NCBI RefSeq assembly: GCF_003314995.1
Contig: NZ_QNRH01000002.1
Location: 186,001-250,000, forward strand
Reading direction: 5' to 3'
Source: Pseudochrobactrum asaccharolyticum
Lineage (GTDB): Bacteria; Pseudomonadota; Alphaproteobacteria; Rhizobiales; Rhizobiaceae
DNA length: 64,000 nucleotides
A model generated the notes under the pieces. It worked only from the letters and a program-made list of their open reading frames with translations, did no database searches and had not been told where the DNA came from. Made by a program: the position numbers and the translations under genes. This document shows positions 1 through 9,104 of this stretch, in pieces (within the stretch, counting starts at the first letter, position 1; each line of letters starts with the position of its first letter).

Positions 1-294
1 GGTGACAGTATCCGCAACGCTTTGATGCAAATGCCGGAAGCGGCCGAGTATCAACCGGCGCTGGAAACCCAGTCTTTACAATTATGTCTGGCACTCGCGG
101 GCAACGGCTATAGCACAATTATCCCTGCGGCTCTGGCAGACAATATCAGCTCCGCGAAACCCTTATTACAGTATACTTTGCCGGATGCTCCGCATTTTTA
201 TCTGATTGCGGGCACCAGCGGCACCCGCAATCTCAATGAGCCGGAGCATATTCTGCTCGCTTGTTTACGCAAGGCGTTTCAGGCAGCCAACTGA
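1..294 (+). CDS. LysR-type transcriptional regulator, C-terminal part
   Basis: Cut by the left window edge; the reading frame is open from base 1 and about 97 codons are visible. The segment GNGYSTIIPAALAD and the roughly 60 residues after it fit the end of the effector-binding domain of LysR-type regulators, where a G-x-G-x-x-x-x-P stretch precedes the last strand and helix. The winged-helix DNA-binding domain would lie outside the window. Its stop overlaps the stop of the convergent acyl-CoA dehydrogenase gene by 16 bases, so the two are not an operon. Target and effector cannot be told. The family call rests on a short fragment. Confidence 0.6.
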   Translation, partial: GDSIRNALMQMPEAAEYQPALETQSLQLCLALAGNGYSTIIPAALADNISSAKPLLQYTLPDAPHFYLIAGTSGTRNLNEPEHILLACLRKAFQAAN

Positions 295-1367
295 CGATAG
301 GCTGACATATAGGATTCCGCCTGTCCGAAGCTGTGTTCATTCACCAGCAGGCGCTTGACCAGCGGGGAAATCGCACATTCCTCGGTCATACCAATACCGC
401 CGTGAAGCTGAACGGCTTCCTGTGCGATATAACGGGCAGACCACAATGTCTGCACCCATGCGGCAAGGGTCAGAGCACGGGCATCTTCTGCACCATTATC
501 CTGCGCTTCCGCTGCGGCTTCAACCAAGGCTTTTGCTTCATCCAGTGCCACGGACATATCCACGAGACGGAACTGAATAGTCTGGAAAGAGCCAAGCGCT
601 TTGCCGAATTGCTTACGCATCCGCATATAATCCAGTGTCTGACGATAAAGATTATCCATCGCGCCAAGACTGTCTGCGGCAACGGCAATCAGAATATCTG
701 CCGCGCAGGTCTCAATCCGTTGTTGCGCATCAGCACCTGATAGCAGCACCTGAATATTCTCCGGCGCAATATCTGCCGTGATTTCACTCATCATCCGGCC
801 GTCAATCATTGATAATTGACGGAACTGTGCCTTTTCCGGAGAGACCAGACACAGAGCAACGCCACCGCCTTGCTGCACCAGACACAGCAGTTTTTCCGGC
901 TCACGCGCACCAAAGACCTGAAGTTTTTTGAGTGCCAGACCATTGCCGGTCAGTTCCGGCAAGTTAGAAGACTTGATCCCCTGCGCAGCAGTCGCCAGCT
1001 GACCGGCAATGCCTAAGCGCACCTCACCTGTGAGGAAGGCTTTCAGCAATGGCTCAACATCCGGATTGCTCTTTTGTGCTTCACATAACAGGTTAGCTGC
1101 GAGTGCTGCACCGCAGGCAAAATCCACCGGCAAGGCAACGCTTCCCAGAGCTTGTGCCACCGCTGCCAGACCTTCAGCGCCCAGATCCGCACCGCCTAAC
1201 GCTTCCGGCAGTGCAAGACCAATCAGCCCCATTTCCGCAATCTGCGGCCACAGATCCAGATCAGTCTGTGGCAAACCGTTTTCCGGTGTGTGATCGGCAG
1301 CAAAGCGGGTCACAAAATCCGTCAGCATCCGCAATTCGTCAGCTTTTTCTTCACGTGTTTTCTGCAT
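279..1367 (-). CDS. Acyl-CoA dehydrogenase-like protein, probable non-catalytic subunit
   Basis: A 362-residue protein with acyl-CoA dehydrogenase layout: helical N-terminal domain, a poorly conserved middle domain, and a C-terminal helical domain with RKQFGKALGSFQ near residue 251 and the late HGGIGMTEE motif. Two expected features are missing. The middle domain lacks the usual N-G-x-K-x-W-I-T flavin-contact strand, and neither usual position of the catalytic glutamate is filled (C-terminal segment reads LLVNEHSFG; the alternative helix reads ADSLGAMD). I therefore infer a structural partner of the larger dehydrogenase encoded directly upstream, as in two-subunit acyl-CoA dehydrogenases of steroid degradation. 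The ATG at 1367 has a good GAGGAG ribosome site; a GTG at 1382 would overlap the upstream stop. Confidence 0.75.
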   Translation of the reverse strand: MQKTREEKADELRMLTDFVTRFAADHTPENGLPQTDLDLWPQIAEMGLIGLALPEALGGADLGAEGLAAVAQALGSVALPVDFACGAALAANLLCEAQKSNPDVEPLLKAFLTGEVRLGIAGQLATAAQGIKSSNLPELTGNGLALKKLQVFGAREPEKLLCLVQQGGGVALCLVSPEKAQFRQLSMIDGRMMSEITADIAPENIQVLLSGADAQQRIETCAADILIAVAADSLGAMDNLYRQTLDYMRMRKQFGKALGSFQTIQFRLVDMSVALDEAKALVEAAAEAQDNGAEDARALTLAAWVQTLWSARYIAQEAVQLHGGIGMTEECAISPLVKRLLVNEHSFGQAESYMSAYRQLAA

Positions 1368-1378
1368 ATCCGCTCTCC

Positions 1379-2554
1379 TCACCTTAAACCCAAAACCTGC
1401 TTGGCAAGGATCATGCGCTGAATTTCATTTGACCCGCCCCAGATCGTCAGCTTACGCAAATTGAGCCATGCAGCAGCCGCACCGGCAGCCGCCGGATTTT
1501 CCGCATCCGCCTCACCATCAAGAAATGCTTCACTGTAAGGCAGCACCTGCGAGCTAAAAATATCCAGACGCAATTGAGCCAATGCCTGCGCAATTTCTGT
1601 ACCGCGGATTTTGAGCTTCGAGGCTTCAGGGCCCGGATTTTCACCCGCTTCACTCTGCGACAGTAGTTTCAGCTCCATATGCTCCAGCGCCAGACGCTGA
1701 ATTTCAATCCGCGTCATACGATCCTGCAACAGCGGATCATTCGCTACACCAAGACGTGCGGCATCTTCTTTCAATTCACCGAGAATACGCTTGGAACGCG
1801 CAGCACCGGACATGGAAAAACGCTCATATTCGAGCAGATATTTGCCATAGCCCCAGCCTTCACCTTCAGTACCGATCAGGTTTTCAACCGGCACACGCAC
1901 ATCATTGAAGAACACCTCGTTAAACTCGGCCTCACCATCCAATGTACGGATCGGGCGGACTGTAATGCCGGGAGTGCGCATATCAATCAGCAGAAAGGAA
2001 ATGCCCTGCTGCGGACGTTCGCCTTTATGCGTCCGTACCAGACAGAAAATCCAGTCTGCCCATTGCGCCCATGTCGTCCAGATTTTCTGACCATTGACCA
2101 CATAATGATCACCGTCACGCACGGCTGAAGTTGCCAGCGAAGCCAGATCGGAACCTGCCCCCGGTTCGGAATAGCCCTGACACCAGAATGTCCGGTTCTC
2201 GCGAATATCCGGCAGAAAGCGTGCCCGCTGTTCATCATTACCAAAGGAGTGAATAACAGGCCCTGCCATAGCAATGCCGAACTGACACGGATGCGGCGCA
2301 CAAATCGCACCATATTCCTGCTCAAACAAATAGCGCTGTACCGGTGTCAGACCGGCGCCGCCCATCTCTTTGCTCCAGCCGATTGCATACCAGTTGCGCG
2401 CTGCCAGCACCTCCTGCCAACCGGTCAGATCTTCCTTGGTCAGGCGAATATTATGCCGTACCTTATAGGCCAGCGCTTCCGGCAGATTGGCGCGCAAATA
2501 AGCACGTGCATCTGCTGCGAATGCGCGGTCGGCATCCGTAATCTGTAGTCCCAT
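1379..2554 (-). CDS. Acyl-CoA dehydrogenase, likely catalytic subunit
   Basis: A 391-residue flavoprotein that would oxidise an acyl-CoA to the 2,3-enoyl-CoA, passing electrons to electron-transfer flavoprotein. Visible motifs are CQGYSEPGAGSDL (residues 125-137), NGQKIWTTWAQ (154-164) and the C-terminal IWGGSNEIQR. In that last motif the glutamate of the common E-G-T catalytic motif is glycine. Instead E244 in LLEYERFSMSG lines up with the catalytic glutamate of isovaleryl- and long-chain acyl-CoA dehydrogenases, so activity is expected. The gene lies between a family III CoA-transferase and a smaller, degenerate dehydrogenase on the same strand, spaced 32 and 11 bases from them, and probably forms a mixed enzyme with the latter. 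Substrate unknown. Confidence 0.85.
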   Translation of the reverse strand: MGLQITDADRAFAADARAYLRANLPEALAYKVRHNIRLTKEDLTGWQEVLAARNWYAIGWSKEMGGAGLTPVQRYLFEQEYGAICAPHPCQFGIAMAGPVIHSFGNDEQRARFLPDIRENRTFWCQGYSEPGAGSDLASLATSAVRDGDHYVVNGQKIWTTWAQWADWIFCLVRTHKGERPQQGISFLLIDMRTPGITVRPIRTLDGEAEFNEVFFNDVRVPVENLIGTEGEGWGYGKYLLEYERFSMSGAARSKRILGELKEDAARLGVANDPLLQDRMTRIEIQRLALEHMELKLLSQSEAGENPGPEASKLKIRGTEIAQALAQLRLDIFSSQVLPYSEAFLDGEADAENPAAAGAAAAWLNLRKLTIWGGSNEIQRMILAKQVLGLR

Positions 2555-2586
2555 TCTTGTACTCCGTCCCTTAAATCATCAAATGA

Positions 2587-3780
2587 TCAGACAATACCGG
2601 CGCTTGTCAGCGCACTGATCTGTGTCTCATCCATATTCAGAAATTCCCGCAGAATATCCGCGCCGTCAGCGCCCAGCTCCGGTGCCTGCCGGATGTCACC
2701 GCGCGGCAAGCCGTCGAAATGCACTGGCTGTTCCGGCACGAGCAGCTTGCCCAATTGCGGATGTTCAACTTCATGCAGCAACTGGCGATGCTGCGCATGG
2801 GCACTTTGTGCGGCCTCATCCACCGCCCAGATTTCCGACACCGGCAAACCGGCTTTGCCGAGCTTCTCCACCACTTCGGCAGCAGTATAGTGTCGTGACC
2901 AATCCTCAATCTCAGCCTGCAAAGCATCACGGTTCTGACTGCGCAACTGATCGGAGGCAAAGCGCGGATCATCTGCCAGATACGGCTTGCCCAGTGCCTC
3001 TGCGAGACGGACAAACAGTGCCTTATTGGCCACAGCGAGAATGAAAGGCGCATCCGATGCAGCAAAAGCACCAAATGGCGCAGACAGCGGATGCTGATTG
3101 CCGAAGCGTGCAGGCCGGTTGCCGCTGCCCTGCCATCCGGCGAGCACCGTCGGCAGCAGGCTGAACAGTGCATCAAACATAGCCACATCAATCCGTGCAC
3201 CCTGTCCGGTGACCGAGCGACGGTAAAGTGCAGCAGAAATCGCCTGCGCGGCATAAATGCCGGAAACAATATCACCGATGGAGTCGCCAACGAGCGTCGG
3301 TGCACCCGATGCCTCGCCGGTCACACTCATCATGCCGGACAACGCCTGCGCTACCACATCATAGCTCGGCATCGCGGCCATCGGCCCCTGCTGGCCAAAG
3401 CCGGAGACGGAGCAATAGACCAGATCAGGTTTCAGCGCCTGCAACTGTTCTGCACCGATCCCCAAACGATCTGCCACACCCGGGCGGAAGTTTTCCAGTA
3501 CCACATCGGCTTTCAGTGCCAGTTCCTGTGCGATCTTCACAGCTTCCGGCTGGCGCAGATCGAGTTTCAGGCTGCGCTTATTGCGGTTAAACAGCTGGAA
3601 ATTGATACTCTGATTGTTACGCACCGCGCCCATATAACGCTGATCGTCGCCCTGCGGCGGCTCAACTTTAATGATCTGCGCGCCCTGATCCGCCAGAATG
3701 GCAGAGCAAAACGGCCCTGCCAAAACGCGGGAAAAATCCAGCACCGTAATACCCGAAAAAGGCTTCTGCTGCTTCACCAT
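2587..3780 (-). CDS. Family III (CaiB/BaiF) CoA-transferase
   Basis: 397 residues, the usual length for formyl-CoA/carnitine/succinyl-CoA:dicarboxylate CoA-transferases, which move CoA from an acyl-CoA to a carboxylic acid. The N-terminus (GITVLDFSRVLAGPF), the NRNKRSLKLDL stretch, ENFRPGV and YDVVAQALSGMMSVTG are typical; the aspartate in the YDVVAQ segment matches the catalytic aspartate of the family. The ATG at 3780 is chosen over upstream ATGs because GGAGG stands 7 bases before it. The gene starts 91 bases after the bioZ stop, on the same strand, so read-through from the biotin operon is possible, and it leads into the two acyl-CoA dehydrogenase genes. The acid substrate cannot be read from the sequence; a dicarboxylate such as glutarate is one option. 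Confidence 0.87.
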   Translation of the reverse strand: MVKQQKPFSGITVLDFSRVLAGPFCSAILADQGAQIIKVEPPQGDDQRYMGAVRNNQSINFQLFNRNKRSLKLDLRQPEAVKIAQELALKADVVLENFRPGVADRLGIGAEQLQALKPDLVYCSVSGFGQQGPMAAMPSYDVVAQALSGMMSVTGEASGAPTLVGDSIGDIVSGIYAAQAISAALYRRSVTGQGARIDVAMFDALFSLLPTVLAGWQGSGNRPARFGNQHPLSAPFGAFAASDAPFILAVANKALFVRLAEALGKPYLADDPRFASDQLRSQNRDALQAEIEDWSRHYTAAEVVEKLGKAGLPVSEIWAVDEAAQSAHAQHRQLLHEVEHPQLGKLLVPEQPVHFDGLPRGDIRQAPELGADGADILREFLNMDETQISALTSAGIV

Positions 3781-3871
3781 TCCAATTCCTCCATACCGGA
3801 GACAAGAATAAGAAACCGCGCTACGCCTTGTGAAATAGTGATACGGCAATCAGGCTATAAAATTTACCGAA

Positions 3872-4822
3872 TTATCCCGTGTAATTGAGCAGTGCCGCGC
3901 CACCAGTAAGCCCCGCCCCTGCCGCTGTCAGCAGGATCAGATCACCTTTGCGATAGGCACTCTGCTCCAGAGACAGGCTAAGCGGAATAGTCGCTGCCGA
4001 TGAGTTGCCGTAATCCCTGATCGTGCGAGCAGTTATCGCATTCCTCAGTTGCAACTGCTCGCCCACCGCATCAAAAATTCGCGCATTGGCCTGATGCGGC
4101 ACAAAATGATTAATCGCAGAGGGTTCAACATCTGCTTGTTGTAAAACTGTTTTGCCGCATTCCGCCATGGTCTTCACCGCCTGTGCAAACATGGTACGGC
4201 CATCGCGCATCGTCATCAATGTTTCACCTGCCGGAATGCCGATCAGATCATAATTGCTGCCATCACTGGTGAGAGTGGAGCTGACAAGTTTACAAAGTCC
4301 CTCTTGGGATGGCGCCAGCACAACGGCTCCGGCCGCATCGCCAAACATCACAGCCGATGCACGCTCCTGTCGGTTGATACGACGCGAGAGAATATTGGCC
4401 GCAACAATCAGCACTGCCCGCCCCTGTGTTCGCACCAATGCATCCCCTATCACCAGCGCATAAAGAAAACCGGAGCAGGCACCGGCAAGATCAACAGCAC
4501 CGGCACCTGTCAGTCCTAATTTATGTGCCAGCAAAGGTGCGGAAGGCGGCAAAAGATGATCAGGCGTAGATGTTGCCAGTAGCACCATGCCGATTTCAGA
4601 TCGCGCTATACCAGCATTTGCCAGCGCCATGCGTCCGGCCTCAGCTGCAAGCTCTGTCAGCGTTTCACCATCCTCAACCCAATAGCGGCTACGGATACCG
4701 GTGCGGCGTTCAATCCAGCCTGCTTCAAGTCCAAGCTCGGCTTCAATCTCTGCGTTGAGCACCTGACGTTTCGGCACGGCATGACCAAAACCGATGATGG
4801 AAGACGGATAAACCCCGCTCAT
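3872..4822 (-). CDS. bioZ: BioZ, beta-ketoacyl-ACP synthase III-like enzyme of pimelate synthesis
   Basis: 316 residues, FabH fold. The catalytic triad is visible: Cys in [13 protein letters not shown], His in [12 protein letters not shown] and Asn in [12 protein letters not shown]. In Brucella and Agrobacterium the equivalent last gene of the biotin operon, BioZ, makes a pimeloyl precursor; published work on the Agrobacterium enzyme gives glutaryl-CoA plus malonyl-ACP as substrates, which bypasses BioC/BioH. Its place here, overlapping the bioA stop by 4 bases, supports that role over general fatty acid initiation. No bioC or bioH is seen in the window. Confidence 0.9.
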   Translation of the reverse strand: MSGVYPSSIIGFGHAVPKRQVLNAEIEAELGLEAGWIERRTGIRSRYWVEDGETLTELAAEAGRMALANAGIARSEIGMVLLATSTPDHLLPPSAPLLAHKLGLTGAGAVDLAGACSGFLYALVIGDALVRTQGRAVLIVAANILSRRINRQERASAVMFGDAAGAVVLAPSQEGLCKLVSSTLTSDGSNYDLIGIPAGETLMTMRDGRTMFAQAVKTMAECGKTVLQQADVEPSAINHFVPHQANARIFDAVGEQLQLRNAITARTIRDYGNSSAATIPLSLSLEQSAYRKGDLILLTAAGAGLTGGAALLNYTG

Positions 4823-6093
4823 AATTTGCCGCTTTGCAACAGGTCTGCCGCCTGATCAATCAGCTGATAAGAACGCTGCAATTCCTGTTCTGTCACGCAA
4901 TAAGGCGGCATCAGATAGAGCACATTACCAAGGGGGCGGAGCAACACATCATGCGCACGGAAAAATGCCTTCAGCCGTAAAGCCACATTCGAGAGATAAC
5001 CGCTGCTTTGCGCTTTAACATCCAGTGCTGTGATGGTTCCGCATTGCCGGACATTCTCAAAACGAGGATCATTTTTGAAACGCGCCAACTCACAGCTCTG
5101 CATCACCTGCAAATTCTGCACCCTTTGCAAAACCGGCTCATCACGCCAGATGTGCAAATTAGCCAAACCAGCCGCACAGGCAATCGGGTTCGCCGTATAG
5201 GAACTCGAATGATAGAAAGTCCGGCCGCGATCGGTCGAGAGATGTGCTTCGAATATTTCCGGCACACACAGTGTCACGGCCAGAGGCAATGCTCCGCCGG
5301 TAATACCCTTAGAGAGACACAGAATATCCGGTGTAATACCGGCCTGCTCACTGGCAAATAAAGTGCCGGTACGTCCCCAGCCGGTCATGACCTCATCGCA
5401 GATCAACAGAACCCCATGCGCCTCGGCAATAGCTTTTAATTGCCGTAACACAACAGCGGGATAGATTTTCATGCCGCCTGCGCCGAGCACCAGCGGTTCG
5501 ACAATCAGGGCAGCTAAGTCCCTGCCACGGCAGAGCTGTTCAAACGCATCCAGCGTTTGCTGTTCGCGCCCCTCGACGGGAAACGGAATTGTCGCCACAT
5601 CATAAAGCAGAGCACCATAGGCGGCATTGAACACGCCGCGCTCACCGGCAGACATAGTGCCGATTGTGTCCCCATGATAGCTGCCCGCCATCACCGCAAT
5701 TTTGAAGCGTGGCTCACCACGATTATGGAAATAGCCCAGCGCCATTTTCAGCGCCACTTCCACGCAAGTTGAACCGCTGTCGGAATAGAACACATGCGAC
5801 AGGCCATGCGGCACAATACGGATCAGTTCCTGCGCTAATTGCTCCGCCGGTTCATGACTATATTCCGCAAAAATGATCTGGTCATATTGTTCTGTTGCTT
5901 CACGAATTGCCTGCATGATCTGCGGTGTGCGATGACCATGGGTAATCACCCACCAGGACGAGATCAGATCAAGAATTTGACGCCCGTCCTCATCGATCAG
6001 ATAGGCACCTTCCGTGCGGGTAATCTTTTTCGTAACCGGTTCCAGCAGGTGCTGGGTAAACGGATGCCAGACCGGCGATGAAGAATAGTTCAT
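4819..6093 (-). CDS. bioA: Adenosylmethionine-8-amino-7-oxononanoate aminotransferase
   Basis: 424 residues, the usual length for BioA, a PLP-dependent class III aminotransferase that converts KAPA to DAPA using S-adenosylmethionine as amino donor. Signs are the N-terminal WHPFTQ, the SWWVITHGH segment, [15 protein letters not shown], the PLP lysine in [16 protein letters not shown] and [17 protein letters not shown]. The gene overlaps bioD (4 bases) and bioZ (4 bases), which indicates translational coupling within bioBFDAZ. Cytoplasmic. Confidence 0.96.
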   Translation of the reverse strand: MNYSSSPVWHPFTQHLLEPVTKKITRTEGAYLIDEDGRQILDLISSWWVITHGHRTPQIMQAIREATEQYDQIIFAEYSHEPAEQLAQELIRIVPHGLSHVFYSDSGSTCVEVALKMALGYFHNRGEPRFKIAVMAGSYHGDTIGTMSAGERGVFNAAYGALLYDVATIPFPVEGREQQTLDAFEQLCRGRDLAALIVEPLVLGAGGMKIYPAVVLRQLKAIAEAHGVLLICDEVMTGWGRTGTLFASEQAGITPDILCLSKGITGGALPLAVTLCVPEIFEAHLSTDRGRTFYHSSSYTANPIACAAGLANLHIWRDEPVLQRVQNLQVMQSCELARFKNDPRFENVRQCGTITALDVKAQSSGYLSNVALRLKAFFRAHDVLLRPLGNVLYLMPPYCVTEQELQRSYQLIDQAADLLQSGKL

Positions 6094-6725
6094 CGGGCAC
6101 CTCCGGTGAAATCATCCAGATTGAAGTTCTCCGCAAATGCTTGCCTCAATGTCTGCGGGTTCAGATCATCCAATACCGGCAGACGACCAAGGCGGCGCAC
6201 CTTACCCAATTCACAGAGGATCCCTTCACTGTCCTCATGCGCATGGCCGATAAAAGCCACGCCGAGCACCGGAATATTGCGGTTACGCAGTGCCTCCAAT
6301 GACAAAAGACTATGATTGATTGTACCAAGCTGTGTACGGGCGCAGAGAATGAGTGGTTGCTGCCAGCGGGCGAAAAGATCAAGATAAGTCTGGGATCGTG
6401 TCAGCGGCACCATCAAACCACCAGCACCTTCCACCACCAGCGGTCGCTCGCAATGTGGGATATTTAATGCTGCGGGATCGATTTCCACCCCCTCCTGCTC
6501 AGCCGAGAAATGCGGCGAGGCAGGCAGTTGCAAGCGCCATTGCTCAGGAAAAACGGGACAATCCGGCGCCAGACGGCGCACGGTCTCACTGTCTGTCTCT
6601 TCCTCCAGACCGGATTGCACCGGTTTCCAATAACTGCCTTGCAGGGCTTGGGTCAGTGCTGCGCTGAAAATGGTTTTGCCGATACCGGTATCGGTGCCAC
6701 TGACAATAAATACGGGATTATTCAT
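6090..6725 (-). CDS. bioD: Dethiobiotin synthetase
   Basis: 211 residues. BioD closes the ureido ring of dethiobiotin from DAPA, CO2 and ATP. The P-loop is intact ([10 protein letters not shown] at residues 9-18), the second motif [12 protein letters not shown] is present, and the length matches the family. The start at 6725 ([10 protein letters not shown]) is chosen because the P-loop then falls at the usual distance from the N-terminus; longer versions run into the bioF coding region without homology. It overlaps the end of bioF by 8 bases and the start of bioA by 4. Confidence 0.95.
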   Translation of the reverse strand: MNNPVFIVSGTDTGIGKTIFSAALTQALQGSYWKPVQSGLEEETDSETVRRLAPDCPVFPEQWRLQLPASPHFSAEQEGVEIDPAALNIPHCERPLVVEGAGGLMVPLTRSQTYLDLFARWQQPLILCARTQLGTINHSLLSLEALRNRNIPVLGVAFIGHAHEDSEGILCELGKVRRLGRLPVLDDLNPQTLRQAFAENFNLDDFTGGAR

Positions 6726-7833
6726 AGGAATGTGCAATCTGTTTGAGCACTTCAGCCATACGGGTGATCTGTGCCTCATCAACATTTAACGTGATAGAAA
6801 TACGCAGCCGCGCAGTACCGAGCGGCACTGTCGGCGGACGAATGGCGCGAATATCAAAGCCATGATTTTGCATGGCCTCAGCCATTGCCACGGCGTGTTG
6901 ATTATCGCCGATCAGATAGGGAATGATCTGCGAACCGCTTGGCTGTAAATATTGCCCAGCAAGGCGAATGAGTGTGTGTAATTTCTCACGCCGCTGTGGT
7001 TCTGCCGCCAAAACCTTCAAACTACCGCGCACAATTGCGGCCTGCAAAGGCGCTGGCGCAGTTGAGAAAATAAAGCCCCTTGCCCGATTAATCAGTACAT
7101 CAATTAAAGGTTTTGCCGCGCAAACCAACGCACCGGAAGCACCAAGTGCCTTGCCGCAAGTATGCAGGATCAGCACATTATCCCGCCCCGCCAGCTCAGC
7201 CGTTAATCCCCGCCCGTCAGCACCGAACACACCGGTCGCATGCGCCTCGTCAATGTAAAGGAAACAGCCATAGCGATCTGCCAAATCGCTCAGCTCTGCG
7301 AGCGGAGCAAAATCACCATCCATAGAATAGAGGCTCTCAACCACCAGCCAGAGTTTGCCGCTTTTCTCTGTCGCACGAAATTGCCGGATGGCCGCTTCAA
7401 ATGTTGCAATATCATTGTGCGGCACGCTTTTGGTCTTCGCTTTACCTGCCTGCAAGCCTGCATGAATACTGGCATGGATCAGCGCATCATAAAGCACCAG
7501 ATCGCCAGCTTGGGGGAGCGTTGCAAACACCGCCTGATTGGCATCGAAACCGCTGGCGAAGTACAAAACTTGCGGTGCTTTAAAAAAAGCAGCGGCCTCT
7601 GCCTCCAGTGCTTCATGCTCCGGATGATTGCCGCGCAACAGACGCGAGCCACCGGAACCGACCGGCACGCCACGCTCCAGCGCTTCACAGGCAATATTGC
7701 GCAAATAGTCCGAGACAGCCAATGCCAGATAATCATTGGAGGAGAAATCTGCACCACGCGCCACGTTGAGACCACGCAACCGCCCCTTGTTCTCAAGCCG
7801 TTGCAATATCGCATTGTAAGGCTGCATCAGCAT
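6718..7833 (-). CDS. bioF: 8-amino-7-oxononanoate synthase
   Basis: 371 residues. This PLP enzyme joins a pimeloyl thioester with alanine to give KAPA, the first ring-assembly step of biotin. Motifs: [10 protein letters not shown] near residue 29, [19 protein letters not shown], the aspartate in [12 protein letters not shown] and the PLP lysine in [14 protein letters not shown]. The start at 7833 lies inside the end of bioB (7-base overlap), with GAGGAAAG upstream; an in-frame ATG at 7827 is an alternative. The substrate would be the pimeloyl precursor made by the BioZ route. Confidence 0.95.
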   Translation of the reverse strand: MLMQPYNAILQRLENKGRLRGLNVARGADFSSNDYLALAVSDYLRNIACEALERGVPVGSGGSRLLRGNHPEHEALEAEAAAFFKAPQVLYFASGFDANQAVFATLPQAGDLVLYDALIHASIHAGLQAGKAKTKSVPHNDIATFEAAIRQFRATEKSGKLWLVVESLYSMDGDFAPLAELSDLADRYGCFLYIDEAHATGVFGADGRGLTAELAGRDNVLILHTCGKALGASGALVCAAKPLIDVLINRARGFIFSTAPAPLQAAIVRGSLKVLAAEPQRREKLHTLIRLAGQYLQPSGSQIIPYLIGDNQHAVAMAEAMQNHGFDIRAIRPPTVPLGTARLRISITLNVDEAQITRMAEVLKQIAHSYE

Positions 7834-8831
7834 GTGCAGCTTTCCTCAGCCACAGTCTCAGCCTGTATGCCCAAACGCTTCAACAAATCCGCATCGCGGT
7901 CATCACCGGCATTGGCGGCAGTGAGCAGAACATCACCGATGAAAATTGAATTGGCGCCGGCGAAGAAACACATCGCCTGCATTTCATCGCTCATATTACT
8001 GCGCCCTGCGGTGAGACGCACATGAGATGTCGGCATCATAATTCGCGCTAAGGCGATAATTCGGATGAAAGCGATGGAATCCACTGGCTTAGCATTGGCA
8101 AGTTTGGAGCCTTCAATCGGGATCAGCATATTGATCGGCACGCTTTGCGGCACTTCCTCAAGATTGGCCAGCGTCACCAGCATATTGACGCGATCCTGCT
8201 CACTCTCCCCCATGCCGAGAATACCGCCGGAGCAGACATTGATACCGGCCATCCGCACATTATCCAGCGTATCCAGCCGGTCTGCGAATGTACGGGTGGT
8301 GATGATCTGCGGGTAAAATTCCTCAGACGTATCAATATTATGGTTGTAATAATCGAGCCCCGCCGCACCAAGACACTGCGCCTGCGGTAATGACAACATG
8401 CCAAGCGTCATGCAGGTTTCCATGCCCATGGCTTTGACGCCCTGAACCATGGCAACGACCATATCCATGTCGCGCTCTTTCGGGCTGCGCCATGCCGCCC
8501 CCATGCAATAACGGGTGGCACCGGCAGCTTTTGCCTGCCGCGCCTCGGCCAGCACACGCTCCACCTCCATCAATTTGGACGCCTTCAGACCGGTCGGATT
8601 ATGCACGGACTGATTGCAGTAGAAGCAATCCTCAGGGCAACCACCGGTTTTGATACTCAGCAATTTGCTCATCTGCAGGCGGTTCGGGTCAAAGTTCTGC
8701 CGATGGATAACATGTGCCTGAAACATCAGATCATTAAACGGCAGATCATAGATGCGGCGCGCTTCTTCAGCCGTCCACCGTAGTTCAGCGGCATTTTCCT
8801 GAAGTCCGGATAGCGTTGCGGACAGAGACAT
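7827..8831 (-). CDS. bioB: Biotin synthase (radical SAM)
   Basis: 334 residues. BioB inserts sulfur into dethiobiotin with a 4Fe-4S radical SAM cluster and a second 2Fe-2S cluster. The radical SAM motif is CPEDCFYC (C-x3-C-x2-C), followed by [27 protein letters not shown] and [10 protein letters not shown], all characteristic of BioB. The C-terminus ends in ESCTC, with extra cysteines of unknown meaning. GAGGGG lies 8 bases before the ATG. It is the first gene of bioBFDAZ, and its upstream region holds BioR-like boxes, so repression by a BioR-type GntR regulator is expected. Confidence 0.97.
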   Translation of the reverse strand: MSLSATLSGLQENAAELRWTAEEARRIYDLPFNDLMFQAHVIHRQNFDPNRLQMSKLLSIKTGGCPEDCFYCNQSVHNPTGLKASKLMEVERVLAEARQAKAAGATRYCMGAAWRSPKERDMDMVVAMVQGVKAMGMETCMTLGMLSLPQAQCLGAAGLDYYNHNIDTSEEFYPQIITTRTFADRLDTLDNVRMAGINVCSGGILGMGESEQDRVNMLVTLANLEEVPQSVPINMLIPIEGSKLANAKPVDSIAFIRIIALARIMMPTSHVRLTAGRSNMSDEMQAMCFFAGANSIFIGDVLLTAANAGDDRDADLLKRLGIQAETVAEESCTC

Positions 8832-8862
8832 GAATTTTCCCCTCTCATATCACTCGCATAAA

Positions 8863-8872
8863 TTATAGATAA
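8863..8872. promoter_or_regulatory. BioR box 1
   Basis: TTATAGATAA, an exact match to the palindromic BioR consensus TTATMTATAA described for Brucella and Agrobacterium. It lies 32 bases upstream of the bioB start, between the predicted promoter and the gene, a good place for a roadblock repressor. Confidence 0.75.
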
Positions 8873-8926
8873 TTTTACGAGATTCGGAATTTTCACCACA
8901 CTTAGAGCGCCAAAATTTATAAGTCC

Positions 8927-8955
8927 ATATAAAAATATCTATAATTTTAAATCAA
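8927..8955 (-). promoter_or_regulatory. Predicted bioB promoter
   Basis: Reading the minus strand, TTGATT (8955-8950) and TTATAT (8932-8927) are separated by 17 bases, a reasonable sigma70-type promoter. BioR-like box 2 lies in the spacer, which would explain repression. Inferred from pattern only. Confidence 0.45.
8935..8944. promoter_or_regulatory. BioR box 2 (one mismatch)
   Basis: ATATCTATAA matches the BioR consensus at 9 of 10 positions. It sits inside the predicted bioB promoter, 42 bases (about four helical turns) from box 3, so co-operative binding on one DNA face is possible. Confidence 0.6.
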
Positions 8956-8976
8956 TATGCATATTCATGGATAATT

Positions 8977-8986
8977 TTATCTATAA
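8977..8986. promoter_or_regulatory. BioR box 3
   Basis: TTATCTATAA, an exact consensus BioR box. It is 119 bases upstream of the divergent exported-protein gene and 146 bases upstream of bioB, so it could act on either direction. Confidence 0.7.
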
Positions 8987-9104
8987 TTTAAGCGTACAAT
9001 GCGCCGCATCCATCAAAAAATTGTCAGGCGCATGATTTCCGCACCTGTTGACGGGATTTTTGTATTATGCAGGCTGTTCCGATCAGAACCGTAAGAGAGA
9101 ACCT

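Noticed and set aside
3091-3888. A 265-codon plus-strand open frame opposite the CoA-transferase gene
   Set aside because: Composition (Arg, His, Cys-rich) is that of an antisense shadow; the minus strand carries a full conserved protein.
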